DNA from: SURF-24 sp964537965
Lineage (GTDB): Bacteria > Bacteroidota > Ignavibacteria > Ignavibacteriales > SURF-24
Reading direction: 5' to 3'
Assembly: GCA_964537965.1 (NCBI GenBank)
Contig: CAZIDB010000010.1
Location: 1-40,699, forward strand
Length of the DNA stretch: 40,699 bases
Part shown: one piece after another, positions 15,572 to 22,337 of the stretch
How positions within the stretch are numbered: the stretch's first letter is position 1
How the letters are laid out: the number at the start of each line of letters is the position of its first letter
Notes under the pieces: model-generated
Database searches by the model: none
What the model was told of the DNA's origin: nothing
Seen by the model: the letters and a program-made list of their open reading frames with translations, nothing else
Translations under genes and position numbers: made by a program

Positions 15572-15586
15572 GCCTAAGTTTTAGGC
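15572..15586. repeat. Short inverted repeat upstream of the histidine kinase
   Basis: GCCTAA (15572-15577) and TTAGGC (15581-15586) form a perfect six-base arm pair around a 3-nt centre. It lies 73 nt upstream of the kinase start, within the region that must hold its promoter. It could be an operator; there are no poly-T tracts that would make it a terminator. Confidence 0.4.
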
Positions 15587-15694
15587 AATCAATATAAGGA
15601 AAAGAAAGAATGTTTAAATGATTTTATTTTAAAAAAGAAAGATACACAGATTGGAGACGTTACAATTGGAGTTGATTTAGCTGCGGGTAAATAT

Positions 15695-15721
15695 GAAAAA
15701 GGGAGTTTTGTTAACTCCCTT
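15695..15721 (-). terminator. Intrinsic terminator after flgM
   Basis: On the minus strand AAGGGAGTT and AACTCCCTT form a perfect 9-bp stem around a 5-nt loop, followed by TTTT. The left arm overlaps the flgM stop codon. This closes the fliS-fliD-flgN-flgM unit. Confidence 0.85.
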
Positions 15722-16004
15722 TAATATCTTTCAGAATGCCGTCCGCAACTTTGGAGAGTACTTCATCGGAATTATAGTATCCGGAATCAATTTTTGTCTT
15801 AATCTCTTCAAGATTTTTAGCACTAACTTTCCCCTCATTCATAAGTTTTGCTTTTTCGGAAATTTCAACCTTGTCAAATTTTGCTGATGAGACGGGCTGA
15901 TTTTCTTTTTTATCGGTTTCAGATTTTCTTGCTGTTTCGTTTACAACATTTATAAAATTATTTGTGCCTGCGACTTTCAAAATTTCACCTTTTATATAAT
16001 GCAA
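15711..16004 (-). CDS. flgM: Anti-sigma-28 factor FlgM
   Basis: FlgM binds and inactivates the flagellar sigma factor FliA until it is exported through the finished hook. The 97 residues have the family's disordered N-terminal half and the conserved C-terminal sigma-binding region: FDKVEISEKAKLM, then LEEIKTKIDSGYYNSDEVLSKVADGIL. It overlaps the upstream flgN-like gene by 20 bp and is followed by a strong terminator at its stop codon. Its presence predicts a fliA gene elsewhere and is matched by four sigma-28 promoters in this window. Confidence 0.92.
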   Translation of the reverse strand: MHYIKGEILKVAGTNNFINVVNETARKSETDKKENQPVSSAKFDKVEISEKAKLMNEGKVSAKNLEEIKTKIDSGYYNSDEVLSKVADGILKDIKGS

Positions 16005-16311
16005 GTTTCTTTTGATTATGTAAATTTTTTAACTCCCTGCTAAGAGCTTGGGAATCACTTTCCTTTATCTCAATAATATTATCGAGTCTTTTAACTATTT
16101 TTTTAGTCAAAACTTTTAAAGAATCATTAATTTCAGGTATTTTTTTCCCGGGTTTTAAACTCAGAGCCGCTTTTTCATTTTTAGTGTCCGAAATATATGA
16201 TTTTATCTCTGAAATACTATCTTCAAAATTATAGTCATTAAGATTGTCAAGCTTATCTATAATTGAGTTCAGGTTAGTTTTAATTTTTTCAATATGCGGA
16301 TTAGAATTCAT
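15985..16311 (-). CDS. flgN: Probable FlgN-type export chaperone
   Basis: FlgN chaperones the hook-filament junction proteins FlgK and FlgL. This 108-residue product is all helical and charged (IEKIKTNLNSIIDKLDNL early; IVKRLDNIIEIKESDSQALSRELKNLHNQK late), with no membrane segment. The pattern ExxxLxxxI/LxxE fits FlgN, but the protein is shorter than the usual ~140 residues and sequence identity is not decisive. The call leans on position, directly between fliD and flgM, where flgN commonly lies. A generic coiled-coil flagellar protein is the alternative. Confidence 0.6.
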   Translation of the reverse strand: MNSNPHIEKIKTNLNSIIDKLDNLNDYNFEDSISEIKSYISDTKNEKAALSLKPGKKIPEINDSLKVLTKKIVKRLDNIIEIKESDSQALSRELKNLHNQKKLALYKR

Positions 16312-16317
16312 ACTGTT

Positions 16318-18105
16318 TTACATCGAACTTAAAGAATTATAGATTTCATATAATGAATTAAGCTGCATTTGCATTTCAATATATCTTTGTCTTAATGATT
16401 CGGCGCTCTTTTCAATCTTTTCTTTTTTCGAAGTAATACTATCGCTGATTTCTTCAATTGAATCATCTACAGATTTTTTTGCCTTAGTTAAATAGCCTGA
16501 TGAACCAAGATATGAGCTTACTTTATCATATAATGTAGCAGCAATCCCATTTGTAGAGTTAAACAAAGTCTCAACTTCATCAATTTTTTCATTAAGATTC
16601 TGTTCCAGTTTTGCAGAATCGGAAATAGTTAATCCGCTGCTTGTATTAAATGTTATTCCAAGTTTGGAAAGAGTATTGATCTCATCTGAATTAATACCGG
16701 CAACCACGCCATATGCAGAACTGCTGAACATTGATAAAATAGAGGAAGCATTTGTATCTCCCAGGAAAATACCCCTGTTACCAAGATCATCTGTAGTGCT
16801 TTTTGTTCTTATGTAAGAATAAATTTCATTAAACTTCGTTATAAAACTTTCTATCTTGGATTTTATTGAAGAGACATTGTTAGTAATAGATACCGAAACG
16901 GTAGCATCTGTTGTTTCCATTACAGATTTCAAACTTATGGTTGCACCTGTTACAAGATCAGATACTTCATTGGAATCCCTTTCGATATCAACACCGTTAA
17001 AGTTGAATTTGGAATTAAGATCTGAAAGTGCATAAACAAATCCAGGCGTATCCTCGCCACCCTCGGTCTGTACATAAGAGCTTCGTGATGTGCCAAGGTT
17101 TAATCCAATACTGCTTAGCGCTATATTACTGCCGCCGGATTCATACAGATCCTTTATTCTATTATCATAACCGGAATTTTTTGCTGTAAAAGAAAGCTGG
17201 CTTGTTGAAGAGAGAGGAGAAAAAACAGAAGCAACAACAATTCCAGATGCTGCCTTCTGCTTGGTTACTTCAATACCCAAATCATTTACAAGATCAAAAC
17301 CACTTTCATTACTAATCGAAATATAATCTGAGCTATCATCAACAGAGAGTTTAAGTTTAACATCACCGGCTGACGGTGAATCAATAATTTTTTCTGCGGT
17401 AACACCATCAACTTCTTCATTTATCTTGGTAACAAGCTGATCCATCAAATCATCATAATCGGTTGCGCTATCAATAGTAATTGTAGTTTCTGTTCCGTTA
17501 ATATCAATTGTAAAAGAGGCAGCTCCGCCGGCATAAACGGTTGCACCGGTTTTAGCCGAAGAAGTAACAACTGCTTTATCAGAATTTACAGCATCCCTTA
17601 TTTTTTCCATCACGGTCTTATTCGTAATTCCTGTTTCATCAAAATCATCGCTGTCAAAAGTAACATCAACATCTGCATAGAATTCACCCGATTCACCGTC
17701 ACCTGATTTTATTTTAAATGAATGAGTTCCGGTAGTTGTAATAACCGATGAATAACCGTCAGATGCCAGGTCTTTTCCCAAAACCATATCGCTTTTAGCT
17801 AATTGATTTACACGTATATTATAAGCGCTTATTGCGGCGCTGTTTGATGCAGTAATTGTAGCAAAACTTGAATTTGACGAAGAAGTGCTTTTACCGGCAA
17901 AAATTGAACTGCTTCCTGTTGCTTTCAAATCACTTAGAATAGACTGAAGAGCTGAGAGAGAAGTACTTAATGTTGAGTAGGCTGAAGATATACTTTGGTA
18001 CTTATCCTTTTTTGTATTTAAAGGACTAATCTTCTTGTTTATCTCGTTATTATAATAACTGTTTACAAGACTATTTATTCCCGAAGTTGAAAGATAGTCA
18101 GCCAT
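16318..18105 (-). CDS. fliD: Flagellar filament cap protein FliD
   Basis: FliD (HAP2) forms the cap that folds flagellin at the filament tip. The 595-residue length is within range. The N-terminal STSGINSLVNSYYNNEINKKI and the following heptad-rich segment are the FliD_N domain. The middle (residues ~100-400) is beta-rich and serine/aspartate-rich as expected for exposed domains. The C-terminal FliD_C part includes FITKFNEIYSYI and GIFLGDTNASSILSMF, ending in a long helix. The gene abuts fliS (2-nt gap), which encodes the flagellin chaperone. Confidence 0.95.
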   Translation of the reverse strand: MADYLSTSGINSLVNSYYNNEINKKISPLNTKKDKYQSISSAYSTLSTSLSALQSILSDLKATGSSSIFAGKSTSSSNSSFATITASNSAAISAYNIRVNQLAKSDMVLGKDLASDGYSSVITTTGTHSFKIKSGDGESGEFYADVDVTFDSDDFDETGITNKTVMEKIRDAVNSDKAVVTSSAKTGATVYAGGAASFTIDINGTETTITIDSATDYDDLMDQLVTKINEEVDGVTAEKIIDSPSAGDVKLKLSVDDSSDYISISNESGFDLVNDLGIEVTKQKAASGIVVASVFSPLSSTSQLSFTAKNSGYDNRIKDLYESGGSNIALSSIGLNLGTSRSSYVQTEGGEDTPGFVYALSDLNSKFNFNGVDIERDSNEVSDLVTGATISLKSVMETTDATVSVSITNNVSSIKSKIESFITKFNEIYSYIRTKSTTDDLGNRGIFLGDTNASSILSMFSSSAYGVVAGINSDEINTLSKLGITFNTSSGLTISDSAKLEQNLNEKIDEVETLFNSTNGIAATLYDKVSSYLGSSGYLTKAKKSVDDSIEEISDSITSKKEKIEKSAESLRQRYIEMQMQLNSLYEIYNSLSSM

Positions 18106-18107
18106 TA

Positions 18108-18452
18108 TTATGCCTTTTTATTTTTGAATGCCTCTATCCAGGTATCTCTTAGTTCGGTCAGAATTTTCTGAACCACTTCATAATTTTGCTGGCGCATTTG
18201 ATCCTGGCAGTATTGATATAACCTGAACAGGCCGACGGAAATTTCGCGGGCTTGTACATCATCAAATCGTAAAGCATTAATCAATTCCTGAATAGCTTTG
18301 TTTGTTTTATGCAAATCTTTCTTAATGCAATGGAGAATTGCAAAATCATAGATCTTAATTATAATCTGTTCCGGAGTGGCATCCAGAATTTCTTTTAAGA
18401 GATATTGATTGACTTTATTTTTTTGGACGTTTGCCATATTAGAATAATACAT
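18108..18452 (-). CDS. fliS: Flagellin export chaperone FliS
   Basis: FliS binds the flagellin C-terminus in the cytoplasm and prevents premature polymerisation. The 114 residues carry the family pattern NQYLLKEILDATPEQIIIKIYDFAILHCIKK (normally YxxxxVxTASPxxLIxMLYDGAIRxxxxA), then AIQELINALRFDD and the last helix with LTELRDTWIEAFK. The start at 18452 has AGGA 7 nt upstream. There is almost no space between the flagellin terminator (18487-18508) and this gene, so it is probably expressed by partial read-through of that terminator. Confidence 0.92.
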   Translation of the reverse strand: MYYSNMANVQKNKVNQYLLKEILDATPEQIIIKIYDFAILHCIKKDLHKTNKAIQELINALRFDDVQAREISVGLFRLYQYCQDQMRQQNYEVVQKILTELRDTWIEAFKNKKA

Positions 18453-18486
18453 AAAAATTTCCTGCTCTTTTAATTATTAAAAATTA

Positions 18487-18508
18487 CCCCCGGCAACCAA
18501 ACCGGGGG
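18487..18508 (-). terminator. Intrinsic terminator after the left flagellin gene
   Basis: The arms CCCCCGG and CCGGGGG pair perfectly around an 8-nt loop. On the minus strand the hairpin is followed by an AT-rich run with five Ts. It lies 22 nt after the flagellin stop and 35 nt before fliS, and is nearly the same hairpin as that after the other flagellin gene. Confidence 0.85.
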
Positions 18509-18529
18509 AAAACTGTTTGTTCTACTCTG

Positions 18530-19357
18530 TTAGAAGAGTGAGAGCAGGTTTTGTGGAGCAGTATTCAATTGAGCATACATAGCCGTTCCGATCTGCTGAG
18601 CAATTTGTCCCTTGGTTGCATTCAATTGTTCCATAGCAACATCCGCATCAAATATTGAGGATATTGTTGATGTATTGTTTGCAATTGCAGCAGTAAGATA
18701 TTCTTCCCTGCTGTTTACAGTTTGTATAAGGTTACCAATCCTACCTAATGCAGATCTTACGTTTGAAGTTACTGTTGTTGCATCAAAACCAAGAACGGTT
18801 GCATCTGTAGTAGATTGTAAATTGCCTGTTCCGATTGCGGTAGCTAATGTTGCAGAATCTAAATATCCGGCTCCAGCGAAGTCAACCGTAAATGCTGTAC
18901 CACTTATATCAAAACTTGCATCTGCAATTGCAGTTGTACCATCGGTGCTTGCTAATAACTGAGTTCCATTGATATTTGTGTTCTTAAGTATGGAATCAAT
19001 TTCAGAAGCTAAGGTTCTGATATCTTTAGCAATGGAAGCTGAATCTTTCAATGGATCAGCTGCATCAACCTGTTTTGCCTGAATAGCATTCAGCTTATCT
19101 GTAATCTGCTGCAAAGCAGATTCTGCGGTTGATAAATAATTTTTAGCGTCGGTAATGTTGCCAAGCTGAGCTTTCATTATGCCATTTTGTGCTTCCAACT
19201 GTTTACCAACGTTATATCCTGATGTATCATCAGCCACACTATTTATTTTCTTTAATGTAGCTAAACGAAGTTGTGCTGACGCTGTTGCTTTATTGGTTTT
19301 TGCTAATGCATTATAAGCTGATAATGCATCTACGTTTGTATTTACTGAGAATCCCAT
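18530..19357 (-). CDS. fliC: Flagellin (left copy)
   Basis: Flagellin is the filament subunit, exported by the flagellar type III system. At 275 residues it is a short flagellin, nearly only D0/D1 with a minimal central segment (about 143-200). The N-terminus VNTNVDALSAYNALAKTNK and the arginine- and asparagine-rich C-terminus (NNTSTISSIFDADVAMEQLNATKGQIAQQ, ending QNLLSLF) are the paired coiled-coil ends. The ATG follows a strong AGGAGGT by 5 nt. The promoter is sigma-28 type (19439-19465). The gene is a close paralogue of the copy at 19762. It differs at only five positions in the first 142 residues, with most changes in the centre. Confidence 0.97.
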   Translation of the reverse strand: MGFSVNTNVDALSAYNALAKTNKATASAQLRLATLKKINSVADDTSGYNVGKQLEAQNGIMKAQLGNITDAKNYLSTAESALQQITDKLNAIQAKQVDAADPLKDSASIAKDIRTLASEIDSILKNTNINGTQLLASTDGTTAIADASFDISGTAFTVDFAGAGYLDSATLATAIGTGNLQSTTDATVLGFDATTVTSNVRSALGRIGNLIQTVNSREEYLTAAIANNTSTISSIFDADVAMEQLNATKGQIAQQIGTAMYAQLNTAPQNLLSLF

Positions 19358-19360
19358 TTT

Positions 19361-19404
19361 GTACCTCCTTGTCTTTGGTTGTTTAATTCAGGCATCCTTG
19401 CCTG
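19361..19404 (-). promoter_or_regulatory. Flagellin mRNA leader with two CsrA-type GGA sites (left copy)
   Basis: In the RNA sense the upstream site is a perfect 6-bp hairpin, CAGGCA-AGGA-TGCCTG (19389-19404), presenting AGGA in its loop. The downstream site is the Shine-Dalgarno itself, AGACAAGGAGGT, which matches 10 of 12 positions of the CsrA consensus RUACARGGAUGU. The two GGA cores are 29 nt apart. This matches the two-site layout of the B. subtilis hag leader repressed by CsrA. Confidence 0.65.
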
Positions 19405-19438
19405 TTGGTTATTAATTTTTAATGTATTCTCACTTTTA

Positions 19439-19465
19439 TTATCGACAATCAATTTATTTTTTTTA
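19439..19465 (-). promoter_or_regulatory. Sigma-28 promoter of the left flagellin
   Basis: The minus strand reads TAAA-N15-GTCGATAA against the consensus TAAA-N15-GCCGATAA, one mismatch with exact spacing. The predicted start near 19432 gives a leader of about 75 nt. Confidence 0.9.
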
Positions 19466-19710
19466 GTATTGCGAACATTATTTTATAAATCATTTTTCAT
19501 TCCCGTAATTATTTCCTCTGTTTCAAACATACTTCAATATTAATTATTAGTTATATCTCTTATTGAATGCCTGGAATGTTTAATAAACAGCGTGTGAATC
19601 TTTTGGCAGAAGAAATATTTTCCGGCCTGGTAAATTAAAGGTATGAGTGATAAAAATAATTTTTAATACAAATTGATCTGCTGTGTGAATGACTAAAGAG
19701 ATAGTTTTAA

Positions 19711-19740
19711 AATAAAAAACCCCCGGGAACCAACCGGGGG
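19711..19740 (-). terminator. Intrinsic terminator after the right flagellin gene
   Basis: The arms CCCCCGG and CCGGGGG form a 7-bp GC stem around a 7-nt loop. It is followed on the minus strand by TTTTTTATTTT. It lies 22 nt after the flagellin stop. Confidence 0.92.
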
Positions 19741-19761
19741 TAACCAAAGATAACTACTCTA

Positions 19762-20592
19762 CTAGAAGAGTGAGAGAAGGTTTTGAGGGGCTGAATTCAA
19801 CTGCGCATACATTGCAGTTCCTATTTGTCCAGCAATCTGGCCTTTTGTGGCATTCAATTGTTCCTGGGCAACATCAGCATCAAAAATCGAACTAATTGTT
19901 GCAGTATTGTTTGCAACTGCGGCAGTTAAGTATTCTTCCCTGCTGTTTACAGTCTGGGTTAAGTTACCTAATCTACCCAAAGCACTACGAACATTAGATG
20001 CAACTGTTGTAACGTCAAAATCAAGTACCGTTGAATCGGTTGCATTCTGTAAACCGCTTGCAGAACCAATAGCTGTTGCTAAAGTAGAAGGATTAAGATA
20101 AGAAGCGCCACCAAAATCTATTGAGAAAGATGCTCCGCCAATATCGAATGATGCGTCTGAAAGAGCTGTTGTACCATCTGTGCTTGCTAACAACTGAGTT
20201 CCATTGATGTTTGTATTTTTAAGTATGGAGTCAATTTCTGAAGCCAGTGTTCTGATATCTTTTGCAATAGAAGCTGAATCTTTTAACGGATCATCTGCAT
20301 CAACCTGTTTTGCCTGAATCTGGTTTAATTTATCGTTGATCTGTTGAAGTGCAGATTCTGCGGTTGATAAGTAGTTTTTAGCGTCAGTAATGTTGCCAAG
20401 CTGAGCTTTCATAACACCATTCTGTGCTTCTAACTGTTTGCCGACGTTATAACCGGATGTGTCATCAGCTACGCTGTTGATTTTCTTTAATGTAGCTAAA
20501 CGGAGTTGTGCTGTTGCGGTTGCTTTGTTGGTTTTTGCTAATGCATTATAAGCTGATAATGCATCTACGTTTGTGTTAACTGAGAATCCCAT
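19762..20592 (-). CDS. fliC: Flagellin (right copy)
   Basis: This is a filament subunit of 276 residues, a close paralogue of the flagellin at 18530. The N-terminal D0/D1 helices (first ~142 residues) and the C-terminal helices are almost the same. The central part (SFDIGGASFSIDFGGASYLNPSTL and on) has diverged. The end is QNLLSLF in both. The ATG follows AGGAGGT by 5 nt. It has its own perfect-consensus sigma-28 promoter and its own terminator. Both copies therefore look functional and individually regulated. Which is the major filament protein cannot be told from sequence. Confidence 0.97.
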   Translation of the reverse strand: MGFSVNTNVDALSAYNALAKTNKATATAQLRLATLKKINSVADDTSGYNVGKQLEAQNGVMKAQLGNITDAKNYLSTAESALQQINDKLNQIQAKQVDADDPLKDSASIAKDIRTLASEIDSILKNTNINGTQLLASTDGTTALSDASFDIGGASFSIDFGGASYLNPSTLATAIGSASGLQNATDSTVLDFDVTTVASNVRSALGRLGNLTQTVNSREEYLTAAVANNTATISSIFDADVAQEQLNATKGQIAGQIGTAMYAQLNSAPQNLLSLF

Positions 20593-20595
20593 GAT

Positions 20596-20640
20596 GTACC
20601 TCCTTGTATTTTGTTGTTAAATTGTCGGGCTTCCTTGCCC
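20596..20640 (-). promoter_or_regulatory. Flagellin mRNA leader with two CsrA-type GGA sites (right copy)
   Basis: The hairpin GGGC-AAGGAA-GCCC (20627-20640) again shows AAGGA in its loop. The Shine-Dalgarno lies in AUACAAGGAGGU, which matches 11 of 12 positions of the CsrA consensus RUACARGGAUGU. The GGA cores are 31 nt apart. Compared with the other leader, one stem pair has changed from A-U to G-C, keeping the pairing. Confidence 0.65.
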
Positions 20641-20672
20641 TTGTAAATTATAAAGAACGATTCTCAATTACA

Positions 20673-20699
20673 TTATCGGCGGCTGTTTTATTTTTTTTA
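20673..20699 (-). promoter_or_regulatory. Sigma-28 promoter of the right flagellin
   Basis: The minus strand reads TAAA-N15-GCCGATAA, a complete match to the enteric FliA consensus at exact spacing. The predicted start near 20666 gives a leader of about 74 nt. Confidence 0.94.
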
Positions 20700-20793
20700 G
20701 TGCTTTTAGCAAAAAAATTAAAAAAAATTTTTCAACCGTATTTCTTGGCGTTTCAGTTAAAATTTCAAATCCCGATAGATCCGGCTAATAAAT

Positions 20794-22317
20794 TTACTTC
20801 CCTAATAACGGGGAAAGTTTTTCAGTCATTATTTGTAGCCGGCTTTTTACCTCGGGAATATGAGAGAAATTTTCTGAGGCAAACTTCAGCAATTCTGAAA
20901 TCTTACCAAATTCATTCTTTTTAAGTAAGAGAGAAATCAAATAGAAAACAATTGTGGGATTCTGTTTGTCCTTTTCAAAATTTCCGCCTAACAATTCAAT
21001 TGCTTTACCATCCTGCCCGGCATCTGCAAGTGCGATTCCATATAAATTACAAACCGAAGAATTATCTTTCTCTTTTTCAAAAAGCGTTTCCAGTAATTTT
21101 AATTTTAATCCGGAAAACGGATATTCATTAAGCAAATCAAGGAACAGGTCAGTGTTGTCTTTATTAATTATATCAGCAAAAGCTTTTTCTTCTTTGTTGT
21201 CCAACTTGATTTTTCTATAAAGTTTATCGATAAGAGCTAAATATAAATTACCGGATTTCCTTTCTTTGCTTCTGTAAGATATTTTAAGTTTGTCCAGCCA
21301 GAACTGAAAGCCAGAATTGCTTTTATTTTTAAGCGCAACAATTAATCCGGAATAAATAATCTCTTCATCGTTTAGAAAAAAGTTAATACTTGATTTTATC
21401 TTCCCTGCTTTTAATTCATCATTAAACTCGATTGCACATTTCAGGTAATCATCAGCGCCAGCCAGATCATTTAACCTGAAAGATATTTTTGAAGCAAGCA
21501 AATTCAGGTACGGCTGCTTTTTATCCAGGTCCAATGCGGTTGAAATATGCCTGAATGCTGCCTGTGTTTTATGTTTCTTTAATTCAACAAAAGCAATTAA
21601 GCCAAGCAAATTTGCACGATGGGTATTTTCAAGCGCCTTATCGTTAATAGAAGCCAAAGCATAATTCAGCACTTCATTATACTCTTCAAGAATATTGTAG
21701 GTTTGTGCAAGTTGGAATGCTATATAAGAAGATTTATTTGATTTATATTCTTCAAGCAAAAGATTCAGATTTCGGTAGGCTTTACTCTTTTTTGCTTCAC
21801 CAGACACATTGTAACCAAGATGAATTATTTCAATGCCGGAATCAATTGTCTTGTAATTCAATTCCTTTATTGAAGATTCAATTTGCTCGTGAACTCTGCC
21901 TGTAAATTTTAATTTGGGATTGTTTCTGAAAAGACGGGGAAAGGTCATAGAATTATCGCGGCTATATTCGCTATCAATACTTTTCACAATGCACTTAACG
22001 GCAAGATTTTCTTTGCGGCTAATTATCTCTTTAATCTCATCAATAGAATCCTTACTTAATCTCTCGTCGGCATCAAGGTAAAGAATCCAATTGCCGCTAC
22101 ATTTACTTAAAGCAAAATTTCTTGCAGCGGAGAAATCATTTATCCAATCGAACGAAAAAATTTTAGCATTATATTCTTCAGCAATTTTTATTGTATTGTC
22201 AGTAGAACCGGTATCTGCAATAACAATTTCATCCGCAATTTCTTTAACAGATTCAAGACAATCTTTAAGATAAGATTCTTCGTTTTTAACAATCATTGAC
22301 AGGCTTAGAAGAGTCAT
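20794..22317 (-). CDS. GT2 glycosyltransferase with C-terminal TPR-like repeats
   Basis: This 507-residue cytosolic enzyme has a family-2 glycosyltransferase domain at about 1-190: LSLSMIVKNEESYLKDCLESV, then DEIVIADTGSTDNT, the metal-binding DAD in YLDADERLS near residue 80, and FTGRVHEQI. The remainder is helical repeats (for example SSYIAFQLAQTYNILEEYNEVLNYAL, and a later NPTIVFYLISLLLKKNEFGKISELL) resembling TPRs. Such GT2-TPR proteins transfer sugars to proteins or glycans. It lies 20 nt after the giant glycosyltransferase gene and directly upstream of the flagellin promoter. A role in flagellin glycosylation is a reasonable inference. Confidence 0.9.
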   Translation of the reverse strand: MTLLSLSMIVKNEESYLKDCLESVKEIADEIVIADTGSTDNTIKIAEEYNAKIFSFDWINDFSAARNFALSKCSGNWILYLDADERLSKDSIDEIKEIISRKENLAVKCIVKSIDSEYSRDNSMTFPRLFRNNPKLKFTGRVHEQIESSIKELNYKTIDSGIEIIHLGYNVSGEAKKSKAYRNLNLLLEEYKSNKSSYIAFQLAQTYNILEEYNEVLNYALASINDKALENTHRANLLGLIAFVELKKHKTQAAFRHISTALDLDKKQPYLNLLASKISFRLNDLAGADDYLKCAIEFNDELKAGKIKSSINFFLNDEEIIYSGLIVALKNKSNSGFQFWLDKLKISYRSKERKSGNLYLALIDKLYRKIKLDNKEEKAFADIINKDNTDLFLDLLNEYPFSGLKLKLLETLFEKEKDNSSVCNLYGIALADAGQDGKAIELLGGNFEKDKQNPTIVFYLISLLLKKNEFGKISELLKFASENFSHIPEVKSRLQIMTEKLSPLLGK

Positions 22318-22337
22318 TTCTTAAATTATCCGTTTGT

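Larger units (their letters stand above)
19358..19761 (-). other. 404-bp region between the flagellin genes
   Basis: No gene is seen here. From right to left it holds the terminator of the right flagellin (19711-19740), roughly 240 bp of AT-rich sequence without recognisable signals, the sigma-28 promoter (19439-19465), and the ~75-nt leader of the left flagellin with its AGGA-loop hairpin and strong ribosome site. Confidence 0.8.
18530..20592 (-). repeat. Tandem duplication of a complete flagellin transcription unit
   Basis: Promoter, hairpin leader, strong ribosome site, coding region and GC-rich terminator occur twice in the same order and orientation. The conserved ends of the coding regions and both terminator stems are nearly the same, while the middle of the gene and the spacer have diverged. 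This points to an old duplication of the whole unit, not just the gene. Confidence 0.85.
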
